A DNA stretch of 64,000 nt from an uncultured Eubacteriales bacterium (GCA_900539225.1 UQBO01000001.1:186001-250000); one strand, 5' to 3'; counted from the first letter of the stretch, positions 18,359-26,048 are shown. Translations and numbers: made by a program. The notes: generated by a model from the sequence alone, not told the origin.

Positions 18359-18951
18359 AGAACATTATGTACATCGATTCATCCTATGTGTTTTTAAATA
18401 ATAAAAAAACTAGCATTGTTGAGCAAATTACTTATGATGATAGTGATAAAAGTGAGAGCCTCAAGTACTTATTTAAGAAGTTTAGAGACAATAAATATTT
18501 AAACAAAGATACTCTCATTATAAAGCTAAATTATTATGATGGTGATTTAGACGCTTATTTAGCTAGCCTAGATAAAATTGATCTTTTATCCTTAAACTTA
18601 AAAGAAGAAAAAATAATGAAGATTATTACAGATGAAGCGCTGTATAAGTATGACGCAATCACTTCTTCATATGAAAAATCAAACTTTGATATTAATCTTT
18701 ATAGTCTTGACAAGGATCAGCTTAATAACTATATTTTGAATCAAGCTAATAATACTGATGGCAAGGTCCTAGTCCTACTTAAGACAAAAGAATTTGAAGA
18801 AGTAAATAATATTTTTTATTTAAATGATTTATTTGAAATTATTAGTTCAAAACACAAAAGCAAGATAAATCTTTCACTTATAATAAACATAGCTTTAGAC
18901 ATCATTATACTAGCCTTACTTGTATTGCTTGTTTTGAGGTTTATAAGATGA
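18355..18951 (+). CDS. Unrecognised pilus-operon protein with C-terminal membrane helix
   Basis: I do not recognise a family. The 198-residue protein has a soluble, Asp/Lys/Leu-rich N-terminal part and one hydrophobic segment at about residues 172-196, followed by RFIR, so the main domain should be cytoplasmic. It has no Walker or metal motifs. Its first strand (MYIDSSYVFLNNKKTSIVEQ) resembles the start of actin-like PilM/GspL proteins, but too weakly to assign. The position between prepilin peptidase and minor pilins, and the topology of cytoplasmic domain plus one helix, make a GspL/PilM-like scaffold the best guess. It overlaps both neighbours by 4 bases. Confidence 0.75.
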   Translation: MKNIMYIDSSYVFLNNKKTSIVEQITYDDSDKSESLKYLFKKFRDNKYLNKDTLIIKLNYYDGDLDAYLASLDKIDLLSLNLKEEKIMKIITDEALYKYDAITSSYEKSNFDINLYSLDKDQLNNYILNQANNTDGKVLVLLKTKEFEEVNNIFYLNDLFEIISSKHKSKINLSLIINIALDIIILALLVLLVLRFIR

Positions 18952-19661
18952 GAAAGTATATAAATAAAGTGCTAATCATAATTTTGCTTATCCTAGCTAA
19001 TCTCTTTCTACCTATAAATAGCGAGGAGCCAAATTATGAAGAGAGTGAAGTAAAAAAGAGATTTACACTAGCAAAAGATAAGAACGACAGCCAGCTAAAG
19101 AAGGCAAAAAAGATTGATATTGCAAAACATGATGCTGATGCGAGAACCATTAGCAAAGATGAAATCATTAATAAGGTCATAATGTCTACGACTAATAGTT
19201 TTATTAGCTATAGTGATTTTGATAAAGAAGACCCTTTTGATATCATTGATGATTTTAATGAGGAAGATGAATATGGTAATGAAGAGGCCATAGTTTTAGA
19301 AAGTGAAATAAGTAATCCTATACTGGACACATGGGAAGCAAAGGCGGGAAGCGTTTATTATCAAGATGAGAAGTCGCTTGTATTATATAATGACAGCAAA
19401 GAGAATATAGTTTTGCTACCAAAGAATGATATTATAATTAATAAAGATTTTGTAAGCATCGATTTTACTGGCTGTAGTGAGGCAAAATTAAAAGTTATTA
19501 AAAACGGAAAAGAAGCTCTAATTGATTTAGAGGGAGCATCTGACTTTAAATACTTCTACATCGGCAATGATTTTAAAGGGGCAAGGATAGAGTCTATCGA
19601 GTTTATAAGAGATAACGATATGGCTTTTTATTTATCTATAGGTGAGATTGATTATGAATAA
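18948..19661 (+). CDS. Unrecognised secreted or anchored pilus-operon protein
   Basis: No family recognised. The 237-residue protein has a short basic start and a hydrophobic stretch at residues 7-22 (VLIIILLILANLFLPI), which could be a signal peptide or a signal anchor, followed by an extracytoplasmic domain. Residues 25-120 are charged and probably extended; the C-terminal part (about 130-237) alternates beta-like segments (GSVYYQDEKSLVLYNDS, NKDFVSIDFTG). No lipobox or prepilin site. Gene position suggests a PilO/GspM-like partner of the preceding protein; this is inference. It overlaps the GspH-like gene by 8 bases. Confidence 0.72.
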   Translation: MRKYINKVLIIILLILANLFLPINSEEPNYEESEVKKRFTLAKDKNDSQLKKAKKIDIAKHDADARTISKDEIINKVIMSTTNSFISYSDFDKEDPFDIIDDFNEEDEYGNEEAIVLESEISNPILDTWEAKAGSVYYQDEKSLVLYNDSKENIVLLPKNDIIINKDFVSIDFTGCSEAKLKVIKNGKEALIDLEGASDFKYFYIGNDFKGARIESIEFIRDNDMAFYLSIGEIDYE

Positions 19662-20076
19662 AAAAGGATTTACATATATTGACACAGTCATTTCTTTATG
19701 CGTGGCAGCTATAATCATATCTATGTTTATACTTGCGTATAGAGAGCTCAGTAATTATAGCGAGAGAGCTGAGGTCAAAAACGTTGTTCAAATAATAAAA
19801 AAGGCTAGACTTAGCGCCATCATGCAGATGATTGATGTTAAAGTAGTTCTTGATGGTGATGAGATTGTTGTCTCAAATATCAATGATATGAAGAAAGTTT
19901 ACAAGCTAGAGCACCTTAAGTTTGAATCGAGTGAAAGTTTTCAATTCACTAGTGAAGGCGGCACAAAATCTTTTAAGGGCTCATATAATATGATATTACT
20001 TTCAAATAAGAGTAAAAAGAAATATAATGTGATTATAGCAGCAGTTGGAGGACAGGTTAGGTATGAAGAAGTATAA
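19654..20076 (+). CDS. Minor pilin, GspH-like, Asp at +5
   Basis: The 140-residue prepilin has a leader MNKKG, cleavage before Phe, and FTYIDTVISLCVAAIIISMFILAY. The residue at +5 after the cleavage site is Asp where nearly all class III pilins have Glu. The soluble part has a beta-rich C-terminus (EIVVSNINDMKKVYKLEHLKF) as in GspH. ATG 19654 follows AGGTGAG; the in-frame ATG at 19642 lies upstream of that ribosome binding site inside the previous gene. It is the first of four minor pilin genes in the GspH-I-J-K order. The role, priming the pilus tip with the others, is inferred from that order. Confidence 0.8.
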   Translation: MNKKGFTYIDTVISLCVAAIIISMFILAYRELSNYSERAEVKNVVQIIKKARLSAIMQMIDVKVVLDGDEIVVSNINDMKKVYKLEHLKFESSESFQFTSEGGTKSFKGSYNMILLSNKSKKKYNVIIAAVGGQVRYEEV

Positions 20077-20413
20077 AAAAGCACTTACAATGATGGATAT
20101 TGTAGTTTCTTTTGCTATACTTTCTTGCTTCATACTTTTTCTGTCTATTTTTTTGAAGAATTTTATGGCGCTCGAGGCAGATACAAAGAAGCTTAGAAAA
20201 GCTGATGCCTTTGCAAGTAATGCTATGGAGATTCTTAGATCAGATGAAACAAACGATGTTTATACAATTTCAGATAAGATAAAAAACAATTTAGGCGAAG
20301 AATGTAAATTTAATCTCGTTAAAGAAGCATACACTGGAGATTTATATACATTTACACTATATATAATTGATGAAGAAGGAAATACATATGAAGAATATCA
20401 GATCATCAAATAA
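20063..20413 (+). CDS. Minor pilin, GspI-like, atypical cleavage site
   Basis: The 116-residue protein starts MKKYKKALTMMDIVVSFAIL: a basic leader, Ala at -1 instead of Gly, Leu at +1 and Asp at +5, then a hydrophobic helix through about residue 35. In GspI-type pilins this is followed by a small beta domain; here a segment with TFTLYIIDEEGNTYEEYQIIK ends the protein. ATG 20063 was preferred to the in-frame ATG at 20045 because the leader length is then normal and GTTAGGT lies just upstream. It overlaps the GspH-like gene and the next, frameshifted minor pilin gene. Confidence 0.75.
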   Translation: MKKYKKALTMMDIVVSFAILSCFILFLSIFLKNFMALEADTKKLRKADAFASNAMEILRSDETNDVYTISDKIKNNLGEECKFNLVKEAYTGDLYTFTLYIIDEEGNTYEEYQIIK

Positions 20414-20862
20414 AAAAAGCAGAGTCCTTAATTGAGCTAATTATCGCTCTATTTCTTTTGTCAATAGTTTTGTTCCAAGCAAGCTCCTTACTTAAAAACT
20501 TTACTAGTTTTTCTAAAAGATATGAAGAAAGCTTAGAGAAAGAAGACGACATTAATCTATTCTTTTCGTTCATTGAAAATGATTTTACTTTATATAACAC
20601 AGTGAGTGTTAAGGCTGACTCAATACATTTTGAAAAGAAAGGCTCGAGAGAACTTAAATCATGTGACTATTATATGGACGGCGATAGAATAAAGAGAGTT
20701 GCAGGTGCTAAGTCTATTGGCGTAACATACTTTTTATCAGGACTTGAAGACCTTTCCTTTGCTTATAATGCTGAGGATGCCTTTGTAAGTATGCAAATCA
20801 AAGTAGGTAGCAAAGACTATAAAAAGCTATTCAGTACAAAGTATCTTGAGGTGATAGAATGA
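20388..20862 (+). pseudogene. Minor pilin, GspJ-like, frameshifted in a run of seven A
   Basis: From ATG 20388 (AGAAGGAA upstream) the frame reads MKNIRSSNKK and then stops at TGA 20433. Removing one A from the A7 run at 20412-20418 joins it to the main frame and gives KKAESLIELIIALFLLSIVLF, a prepilin N-terminus with Glu at +5 and Ala at -1. The rest, to 20862, is a soluble domain (SKRYEESLEKEDDINLFFSFIENDFTLYNTV) like GspJ pseudopilins. Starting at TTG 20458 would lose half the membrane helix and the cleavage site. The gene may be functional through slippage or may simply contain a sequencing error. Joined length about 157 residues. Confidence 0.75.
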
Positions 20863-21668
20863 AGAAGGGCAGTGCAAGCTTAGTAGTTTTATCGGTAATA
20901 TTTTTAATAACAGCTCTTTTAATATATCTCTTTGAATACGTAAGCGTTGAAAGAATGATGTACCTAAACAGGTCAAAGATGAAGCAATATGCTTATAATG
21001 AAGAATCGCTACACAATATAATTACTAAGGATATACAAGAGACTTATTTAAATGGCGGTGACATTTATGATATTATAGGCAAAAATTACTCGGTTTTTGA
21101 AAATCAAAAAGCGATAGTCTCACTAAATGATCCAACGGCAAAGAACGCTATTAATGTTTATTACGAAGAAAAATTTTCTAATAAAAAGAAAATATCTAAA
21201 AGTACAAAATATTCATTACTAAACAGAATATTTTTCAAAGACAATCCTAGCACTAAAGAGAAAAAAGATTTTTGCGAAGAAATCATTCAAGATAATGAAG
21301 TGCAAAACTTTAGCACGAGCGAAATCAATAATTATTTTATTGATATAGAGGACATAGATGCAAGAAACTTTGATTATGCGAACGCCATAGTCAAAATCAC
21401 AGCTGATGATGAGGACCTGTGTGCGAACATTAATGGCTCAGGTATAATGATTATAGATGGCGATGTGAGTGTTAAAGCAAATTTTTATTTTAGAGGTCTT
21501 TTGATTATAGATGGCAGATTAAATATTGAGGGTGAAAGCGATATAATGGGAGCTGTTATTGATATAGATAAAGAATCTAATATTGGCTGTTTCAAGTCGC
21601 TTAATACGATGTATAGAAGGTGCAAAACATTCAAAGGAATAATAAAGGTGACTAGGTCAAACTATTAA
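20859..21668 (+). CDS. GspK/PilX-like minor pilin with C-terminal beta repeats
   Basis: The 269-residue protein starts MKKGSASLVVLSVIFLITALLIYLF: short basic leader, Gly at -1, and no Glu at +5, as in GspK and PilX tip pilins. Residues 40-140 are mainly helical and charged; the C-terminal 80 residues form regular hydrophobic strands (GSGIMIIDGDVSVKANFYF, RGLLIIDGRLNIEGESDIMG), a pattern common in PilX-type proteins of Gram-positive bacteria. It has four Cys in the C-terminal half. It is the last gene of the pilus operon; a promoter for efp follows, so the operon appears to end here, although no terminator with a clear U-run was found. Confidence 0.78.
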   Translation: MKKGSASLVVLSVIFLITALLIYLFEYVSVERMMYLNRSKMKQYAYNEESLHNIITKDIQETYLNGGDIYDIIGKNYSVFENQKAIVSLNDPTAKNAINVYYEEKFSNKKKISKSTKYSLLNRIFFKDNPSTKEKKDFCEEIIQDNEVQNFSTSEINNYFIDIEDIDARNFDYANAIVKITADDEDLCANINGSGIMIIDGDVSVKANFYFRGLLIIDGRLNIEGESDIMGAVIDIDKESNIGCFKSLNTMYRRCKTFKGIIKVTRSNY

Positions 21669-21713
21669 AGATAATATTTATTTATAAAAATATCGATATT
21701 ATTAAAAAAATAC

Positions 21714-21742
21714 TTGTTAAATTACAAATTAACTGATATAAT
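21714..21742 (+). promoter_or_regulatory. Promoter of the efp operon, extended -10
   Basis: TTGTTA at 21714-21719, a 17-bp spacer, and TATAAT at 21737-21742 preceded by TGA (extended -10). The expected start near 21749 leaves a short leader with a TAGGAGGAA ribosome binding site before efp. It separates the pilus operon from the efp operon. Confidence 0.8.
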
Positions 21743-21774
21743 AGTCTTAGAGATTAGAATTTAGGAGGAAATAT

Positions 21775-22332
21775 ATGTTATCGGCAAGTGATTTTAGAAA
21801 TGGCGCTACATTCGAATGGGATGGAGACGTTTATCAAGTATTGGACTTTCAACATGTTAAGCCAGGAAAGGGAGCTGCTTTTGTTAGAGCAACTATCAGA
21901 AGCGTACTAAGCGGCGCAACAAAGGAAGTAACATTCAACCCAACTGAAAAGTTCAATGACGCACAATTGGAAACAAAAGAAATGCAATATCTTTACAATG
22001 ATGATGCACTTTACTACTTTATGGACAACGAAACATATGAGCAACTTCCATTAAACAAGGATGAAGTTCAAGAAGCTATTCAATTCTTAAGAGAAAATGA
22101 TACAGCAGTTATAAGATTCTACAAAGGCAAAGCATTTTCAGTACAAGCACCTAACTTTGTTGAACTAGAAGTTACTCAAACAGAACCTGGTGTTAAGGGG
22201 AACACTACTACTGGAGCTACTAAACCAGCTACTGTAGAAACAGGATTTACATTAAACGTACCACTATTTGTTAATATTGGTGATAGAATTAAAATTGACA
22301 CAAGAAGTGGAGAATATTTATCTAGAGTTTAA
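21775..22332 (+). CDS. efp: Elongation factor P
   Basis: EF-P enters stalled ribosomes between P and E sites and relieves arrest at polyproline. The 185-residue protein has the three-domain length, with the loop [18 protein letters not shown] near residues 27-44; the Lys of PGKG is the position that is modified in EF-P of many bacteria (5-aminopentanol in Bacillus). The C-terminal signature [17 protein letters not shown] is intact. It is the first gene after a strong promoter and is followed closely by a CD1247-family gene and asp23. Confidence 0.97.
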   Translation: MLSASDFRNGATFEWDGDVYQVLDFQHVKPGKGAAFVRATIRSVLSGATKEVTFNPTEKFNDAQLETKEMQYLYNDDALYYFMDNETYEQLPLNKDEVQEAIQFLRENDTAVIRFYKGKAFSVQAPNFVELEVTQTEPGVKGNTTTGATKPATVETGFTLNVPLFVNIGDRIKIDTRSGEYLSRV

Positions 22333-22344
22333 GGAGGTAGAAAA

Positions 22345-22698
22345 ATGTACGAACTATCAAAGAGAGTTTCTTATTTAAAGGGACTTGCAGAAGGCTTAGG
22401 CTTGAATGAAGAAAGTAAAGAAGAAAAGATTTTAAGTGAAATCATCGACATTCTTGATGAGATGGCTGAAGTTGTTTGTGATAACGAAGCAGCTATTGAA
22501 GACTTAGAAGACTACATCTTCGAAGTAGACGAAGATCTTTCTTACTTAGAAGATGATGTTTATGGCGATGACTACGAAGATTATGAAGATGATGATGACT
22601 ACGACTACGATTTCGATGATGATTACGACTTTGATTATGATGATGATTATTTCGAATATCCAGAAGAAGATGAAGACGAGGAGGAAGACTCTAAATAG
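22345..22698 (+). CDS. CD1247-family protein with an extremely acidic tail
   Basis: Small protein (117 residues) matching the CD1247 N-terminal domain family of Clostridia, usually encoded next to efp and asp23; function unknown. The N-terminal half (YELSKRVSYLKGLAEGLGLNE, then helices to about residue 50) is the conserved domain. From about residue 55 to the end it is almost only Asp, Glu, Tyr and Phe, with repeated Asp-Tyr/Asp-Phe units. Such a tail is expected to be disordered and very negative; it could bind cations or basic proteins, but nothing here shows which. AAGGAGG precedes the ATG. Confidence 0.85.
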   Translation: MYELSKRVSYLKGLAEGLGLNEESKEEKILSEIIDILDEMAEVVCDNEAAIEDLEDYIFEVDEDLSYLEDDVYGDDYEDYEDDDDYDYDFDDDYDFDYDDDYFEYPEEDEDEEEDSK

Positions 22699-22706
22699 AG
22701 TAAGAT

Positions 22707-23063
22707 ATGGAAAATAACAATATTGGAAAGATCACTATATCTGATGATGTTATAGCAACTATAGCTAGCAATGCAACGTGCGAAGTAGAACATGTTTGCT
22801 CACTATCAGCAGGTATTGGATCGAACATTACTGATTTATTAGGAGTAAAAAATTTTAATAAACCAATTAAAATTGAAAGCAGTGAAGAAGGTTGTATAAT
22901 AGACATATATGTTGACATCGAATACGGTGCAAAGATTGACAAGGTTGGATACGATATTCAATCAAGTGTAAAATCGGCTGTTGAAGAGATGACTGACATA
23001 CATGTTTTGCAAGTTAATGTTCATGTAAAGGGCGTTAAAGAAATACAAAAGGCTAATAAATAA
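22707..23063 (+). CDS. Asp23/Gls24-family envelope stress protein
   Basis: Asp23/Gls24 family protein (118 residues), a group of small membrane-associated or cell-envelope stress proteins in Gram-positive bacteria. The pattern GKITISDDVIATIASNATCEVEHVCSL at residues 7-33 and DIYVDIEYGAKIDKVGYDIQSSVKSAVEEMTDIHVLQVNVHVKGV at 66-110 is typical, although the family often reads GV..l instead of HVCSL. It follows the CD1247-like gene and precedes a terminator and nusB, the standard clostridial arrangement. Confidence 0.9.
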   Translation: MENNNIGKITISDDVIATIASNATCEVEHVCSLSAGIGSNITDLLGVKNFNKPIKIESSEEGCIIDIYVDIEYGAKIDKVGYDIQSSVKSAVEEMTDIHVLQVNVHVKGVKEIQKANK

Positions 23064-23070
23064 TTTGATT

Positions 23071-23100
23071 AAACTCCAGTAATTGCGCTGGAGTTTTTTT
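23071..23100 (+). terminator. Rho-independent terminator after asp23
   Basis: Nine-base stem AAACTCCAG / CTGGAGTTT at 23071-23079 and 23088-23096, an 8-base loop, and a run of T to 23100. It ends the efp-CD1247-asp23 unit. Confidence 0.85.
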
Positions 23101-23112
23101 AAAGAAAGATTT

Positions 23113-23132
23113 AGGCACACAGCTGCCTTTTT
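23113..23132 (+). other. Second short hairpin with T-run before nusB
   Basis: AGGCA at 23113-23117 can pair with TGCCT at 23124-23128, followed by TTTTT. The stem is only five base pairs. It lies between the asp23 terminator and the nusB ribosome binding site; it may be a weak back-up terminator or an accident of composition. Confidence 0.35.
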
Positions 23133-23145
23133 AGTGAGGGATAAT

Positions 23146-23553
23146 ATGTCATACGACAAGACTAGATTAAATTTAATGAATGCAATATATCAAATTGACC
23201 TAAATAAATATACTTCAGTAAGTGATTTAGATGGGTATTTTGAAGCGCTTGAGATAAGTGATGAGAATAAAATGAAGCTTAGTAATAGACTTGAGAAATT
23301 TATTGAGAATGTCGATCTAATTGATACAGAACTTAAAAAAGCGTTTAAAGATGCAAAGCTTGAAAGATTATCATATATTGACAGAGCACTACTAAGACTT
23401 GCTATCTTTGAAATATATATAGAAGAAGAAATTGCTTATCAAATTATAATCAACGATATAGTAGAAATTGCAAAGAACTTCTCAGACGATAACTCATACA
23501 AATTTATTAACGCTATACTTGGTGATTACGTAAGGAACTATTACCATGAATAA
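23146..23553 (+). CDS. nusB: Transcription antitermination factor NusB
   Basis: NusB binds boxA RNA with NusE (S10) and promotes antitermination, mainly of rRNA operons. The 135-residue protein is all-helical with the conserved C-terminal segment LSYIDRALLRLAIFEIYI...VEIAKNFSDDNSYKFINAILGDYVR. ATG 23146 follows GTGAGGG; the longer frame from 23083 runs through the terminator of asp23 and was rejected. I could not find a clear promoter between that terminator and nusB, so nusB may depend on read-through. It overlaps xseA by eight bases. Confidence 0.93.
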   Translation: MSYDKTRLNLMNAIYQIDLNKYTSVSDLDGYFEALEISDENKMKLSNRLEKFIENVDLIDTELKKAFKDAKLERLSYIDRALLRLAIFEIYIEEEIAYQIIINDIVEIAKNFSDDNSYKFINAILGDYVRNYYHE

Positions 23554-24886
23554 ATTCACGGTAACGGCTCTTAACGACTACATAAAGGACGTTTTGGCGA
23601 GCGATTTTCTTTTGCAAGAGATATACGTCGAAGGGGAAGTGGCTGATTATAAGAAAAACAATTCGGGACACTTATATTTTTTGATTAAGGATGAGAGCTC
23701 CAAGATTAAGTGCGCCTTCTATTGTTATAAGAATGAAGAAGAGATCACTCTTGAGAATGGTATGAAGGTCTTTATCAAAGGAAAGATTTCTACTTATGAC
23801 CAAAACAGCACCTACCAGATCAATGTTGATTACGTTGAAGAGCTAGGCATAGGTAAGCTCAAGAGAGAGTTTAGAAAAACGCTTGAGAAGCTTGAAAAGG
23901 AAGGCCTTTTTGACGAGGAATTTAAACAAGAAATACCAAAGTACCCAAAAAGACTTGGTCTAATCGCTTCATCAACAAGCGCTGGCTTTAGAGATATAGT
24001 AAAGGTGCTTAGACGAAGGACCAATATGATTGACATAATTCTATATGATTCCTTCGTTCAAGGGGATATGGCTGTATCTAATATCAATAGCGGGCTGGAT
24101 TACTTCAATCAAAAGAATGATGTGGATCTCATTCTTATTGCAAGAGGCGGGGGCAGTTACGAAGAACTAGCCGTTTTTAACGACGAGAGCATGGCAAGAA
24201 AGATATTCGCATCAAAGATACCAGTTATGACAGCTGTTGGTCACCAGATAGATAGCTTTATAGCTGATCTTGTAGCAGATAAGAGATGCGCAACGCCATC
24301 TGAGGCGGCTGAAATTATATCCAAGTACTACTATGAACTACCAGATTTATTAGATCAAAATATATTGCAGATAAGTTTTTTAATGAATCACTATATTTCA
24401 AGTGAAGAAGCCAATTTAAAGAACAAAAGAGATTTGATTAATAGTTTAAACACTAAAACCCTAATTGATAATTTTTATTCAAAGACAAATAATCTTATGA
24501 TATTAATTAAAAAAGAGATGGATAAGTTCATTTATGCGAAGGAGAAAAAAGTTGATATGCTCGCATCAAGGCTAATTTATTCATCCGTAAGTAAAAGGAT
24601 AGACGAAGCGAATAACACTATTGACAAGAGAATCGTTAATATAAATCAAGCTATGAACAATAAGCTGAGCTCTATGACAGAGGATTTACAAAAGTTTAAG
24701 CTAAGGCTTACTATAAACGATATTTACAAGACTTTAAGAAGAGGTTACTTTTTGATAAGTGATTTAGATAATAAAACTATAAAAGATGCTAATAATATAA
24801 AGATAGGCTCGGATATATTAATTAAGTCATACAATAGCAGTATTAGAGCTCATGTTTTGGAGGTAAATAATGACATTAAATTATGA
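23546..24886 (+). CDS. xseA: Exodeoxyribonuclease VII large subunit
   Basis: Large subunit of ExoVII, a metal-independent single-strand exonuclease acting in both directions. The 446-residue protein begins with an OB-fold (VTALNDYIKDVLASD..., GHLYFLIKDESSKIKCAFY), then the catalytic core with LGLIASSTSAGFRDIVKVLRRR, ILIARGGGSYEELAVFNDE, and GHQIDSFIADLVADKRCATPSEAAE, followed by the long coiled coil. Overlaps nusB upstream and xseB downstream. Confidence 0.95.
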   Translation: MNKFTVTALNDYIKDVLASDFLLQEIYVEGEVADYKKNNSGHLYFLIKDESSKIKCAFYCYKNEEEITLENGMKVFIKGKISTYDQNSTYQINVDYVEELGIGKLKREFRKTLEKLEKEGLFDEEFKQEIPKYPKRLGLIASSTSAGFRDIVKVLRRRTNMIDIILYDSFVQGDMAVSNINSGLDYFNQKNDVDLILIARGGGSYEELAVFNDESMARKIFASKIPVMTAVGHQIDSFIADLVADKRCATPSEAAEIISKYYYELPDLLDQNILQISFLMNHYISSEEANLKNKRDLINSLNTKTLIDNFYSKTNNLMILIKKEMDKFIYAKEKKVDMLASRLIYSSVSKRIDEANNTIDKRIVNINQAMNNKLSSMTEDLQKFKLRLTINDIYKTLRRGYFLISDLDNKTIKDANNIKIGSDILIKSYNSSIRAHVLEVNNDIKL

Positions 24887-25175
24887 AAAAACATTAGATA
24901 ACTTAGATGATATTCTTGAGAAATTGCAAAGTCAAGAGCTAAGTTTGGATGAAAGCATAGATGAATTTGAAAAAGCGGTTAAACTTTACAAAGAATTGAA
25001 TAAAAAATTAAGTGAAGCTAAGATGAAGATTAAAAAGATCGAGATAGACGACTTAAATCTTTCAAAAGAGATTGATTACGACGTTGAAGACAACGATTTC
25101 GAAACCATAGACTCATTTAAAGACTTTGGCGAAGTGCAGGATGACGATTTGGACTACGACGATGATGAATATTAA
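24870..25175 (+). CDS. xseB: Exodeoxyribonuclease VII small subunit, with acidic C-terminal extension
   Basis: Small subunit that wraps the ExoVII coiled coil. Residues 1-60 match the family: MTLNYEKTLDNLDDILEKLQSQELSLDESIDEFEKAVKLYKELNKKL. The usual protein is about 60-80 residues; this one is 101 because of an Asp/Glu-rich tail that ends DDDLDYDDDEY. The start is within the 3' end of xseA, and its stop overlaps the start of ispA. Confidence 0.92.
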   Translation: MTLNYEKTLDNLDDILEKLQSQELSLDESIDEFEKAVKLYKELNKKLSEAKMKIKKIEIDDLNLSKEIDYDVEDNDFETIDSFKDFGEVQDDDLDYDDDEY

Positions 25176-25992
25176 TACATTCAAAGAGTCTTTTGACAAG
25201 AGGCTTCCTATGGAGCTAAGGCCTTATCTTAATGATGACGTCATCTCAGAGGCCATAGAATACGCCTCATACGATGCAGGCAAGAGACTTAGGCCCTTTA
25301 TTCTATATAGCCTTGGAAATGAGCTAGAGCTCGATAAGAAGCTAATAAATGCCTTTGCGGTCGCACTTGAGTTAATTCACAATTATTCCCTAGTTCATGA
25401 TGATTTGCCAGCTATGGACAACGATGAGTATAGACGCGGTAAATTTACAGTTCACAAGAAATATGGCGAAGCAAACGCAATTTTGTGCGGTGATGCACTT
25501 TTGAACCTGTCTATGGAATACCTAGCTCACAAGCTTAGAGATAATGATAATAAAAACATTTTAAAAGCAATGAGCTATATGTATAGATCGTCAGGAGTAA
25601 AAGGCATGATACTTGGTCAGTCAGAAGACATACGCATGGAGAGTGGCGATATAGGCACATATACTTATGATGAGTACAAGAGCATGATACTAAATAAGAC
25701 AGGAAGACTATTTAATATAGCTTTTCTAGTTCCGTGCATATTAGCTGATAAAGATGAAGAGATAATGAAAAATGTTTTAATCTTCTCAATACTATTCGCA
25801 ATGAGTTTTCAAATAAAGGACGATTTAGACGACTTGAATGAAAATAAAGAGATAGATGGCAACAATATACTTAAGTTTCACTCATTTGAAGAGGCAAAAG
25901 AGATACTTGATGAAAACATAAATAAGATGAAGGCACTTCAAGCAAAGCTTAATTATGAAACAACAAAGTACTCATTAGAATTAATTAAATAA
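25165..25992 (+). CDS. ispA: Polyprenyl (farnesyl) diphosphate synthase
   Basis: Condenses IPP with allylic diphosphates, most likely to make farnesyl diphosphate for undecaprenyl carrier synthesis. The 275-residue protein has the first aspartate motif VHDDLPAMDNDEYRRG near residues 77-91, GKRLRPF near 39, and the second motif QIKDDLDDL near 220. The start at ATG 25165 (or 25162) overlaps the xseB stop without its own strong ribosome binding site, suggesting translational coupling. A dxs gene, which often follows, is not here; the operon ends in a terminator. Confidence 0.9.
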   Translation: MNINTFKESFDKRLPMELRPYLNDDVISEAIEYASYDAGKRLRPFILYSLGNELELDKKLINAFAVALELIHNYSLVHDDLPAMDNDEYRRGKFTVHKKYGEANAILCGDALLNLSMEYLAHKLRDNDNKNILKAMSYMYRSSGVKGMILGQSEDIRMESGDIGTYTYDEYKSMILNKTGRLFNIAFLVPCILADKDEEIMKNVLIFSILFAMSFQIKDDLDDLNENKEIDGNNILKFHSFEEAKEILDENINKMKALQAKLNYETTKYSLELIK

Positions 25993-26004
25993 GATATATC
26001 AAAG

Positions 26005-26038
26005 ACATATTGATTATTGAATCAGTATGTTTTTTTTT
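26005..26038 (+). terminator. Terminator after ispA
   Basis: Eleven-base stem ACATATTGATT / AATCAGTATGT (one G-T pair) at 26005-26015 and 26020-26030, loop ATTG, then nine T. It closes the nusB-xseAB-ispA unit. Confidence 0.85.
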
Positions 26039-26048
26039 ATGATATAAG

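Noticed and set aside
20458..20862. GspJ-like pilin starting at TTG 20458
   Set aside because: This start would remove the leader, cleavage site and half of the membrane helix; the frameshift from ATG 20388 explains the sequence better.
15152..21668. A mobile or horizontally acquired island
   Set aside because: Base and codon use look like those of the neighbours, with no integrase, repeat or tRNA boundary; the site is a known home of tfp genes in clostridia.
21714..21733. Rex operator at the efp promoter
   Set aside because: TTGTTAA occurs once, followed by ATTACAAATTAAC, which is not a proper inverted repeat.
23083..23145. Longer NusB from 23083
   Set aside because: It would start inside the asp23 terminator, and the extra residues have no match to NusB.
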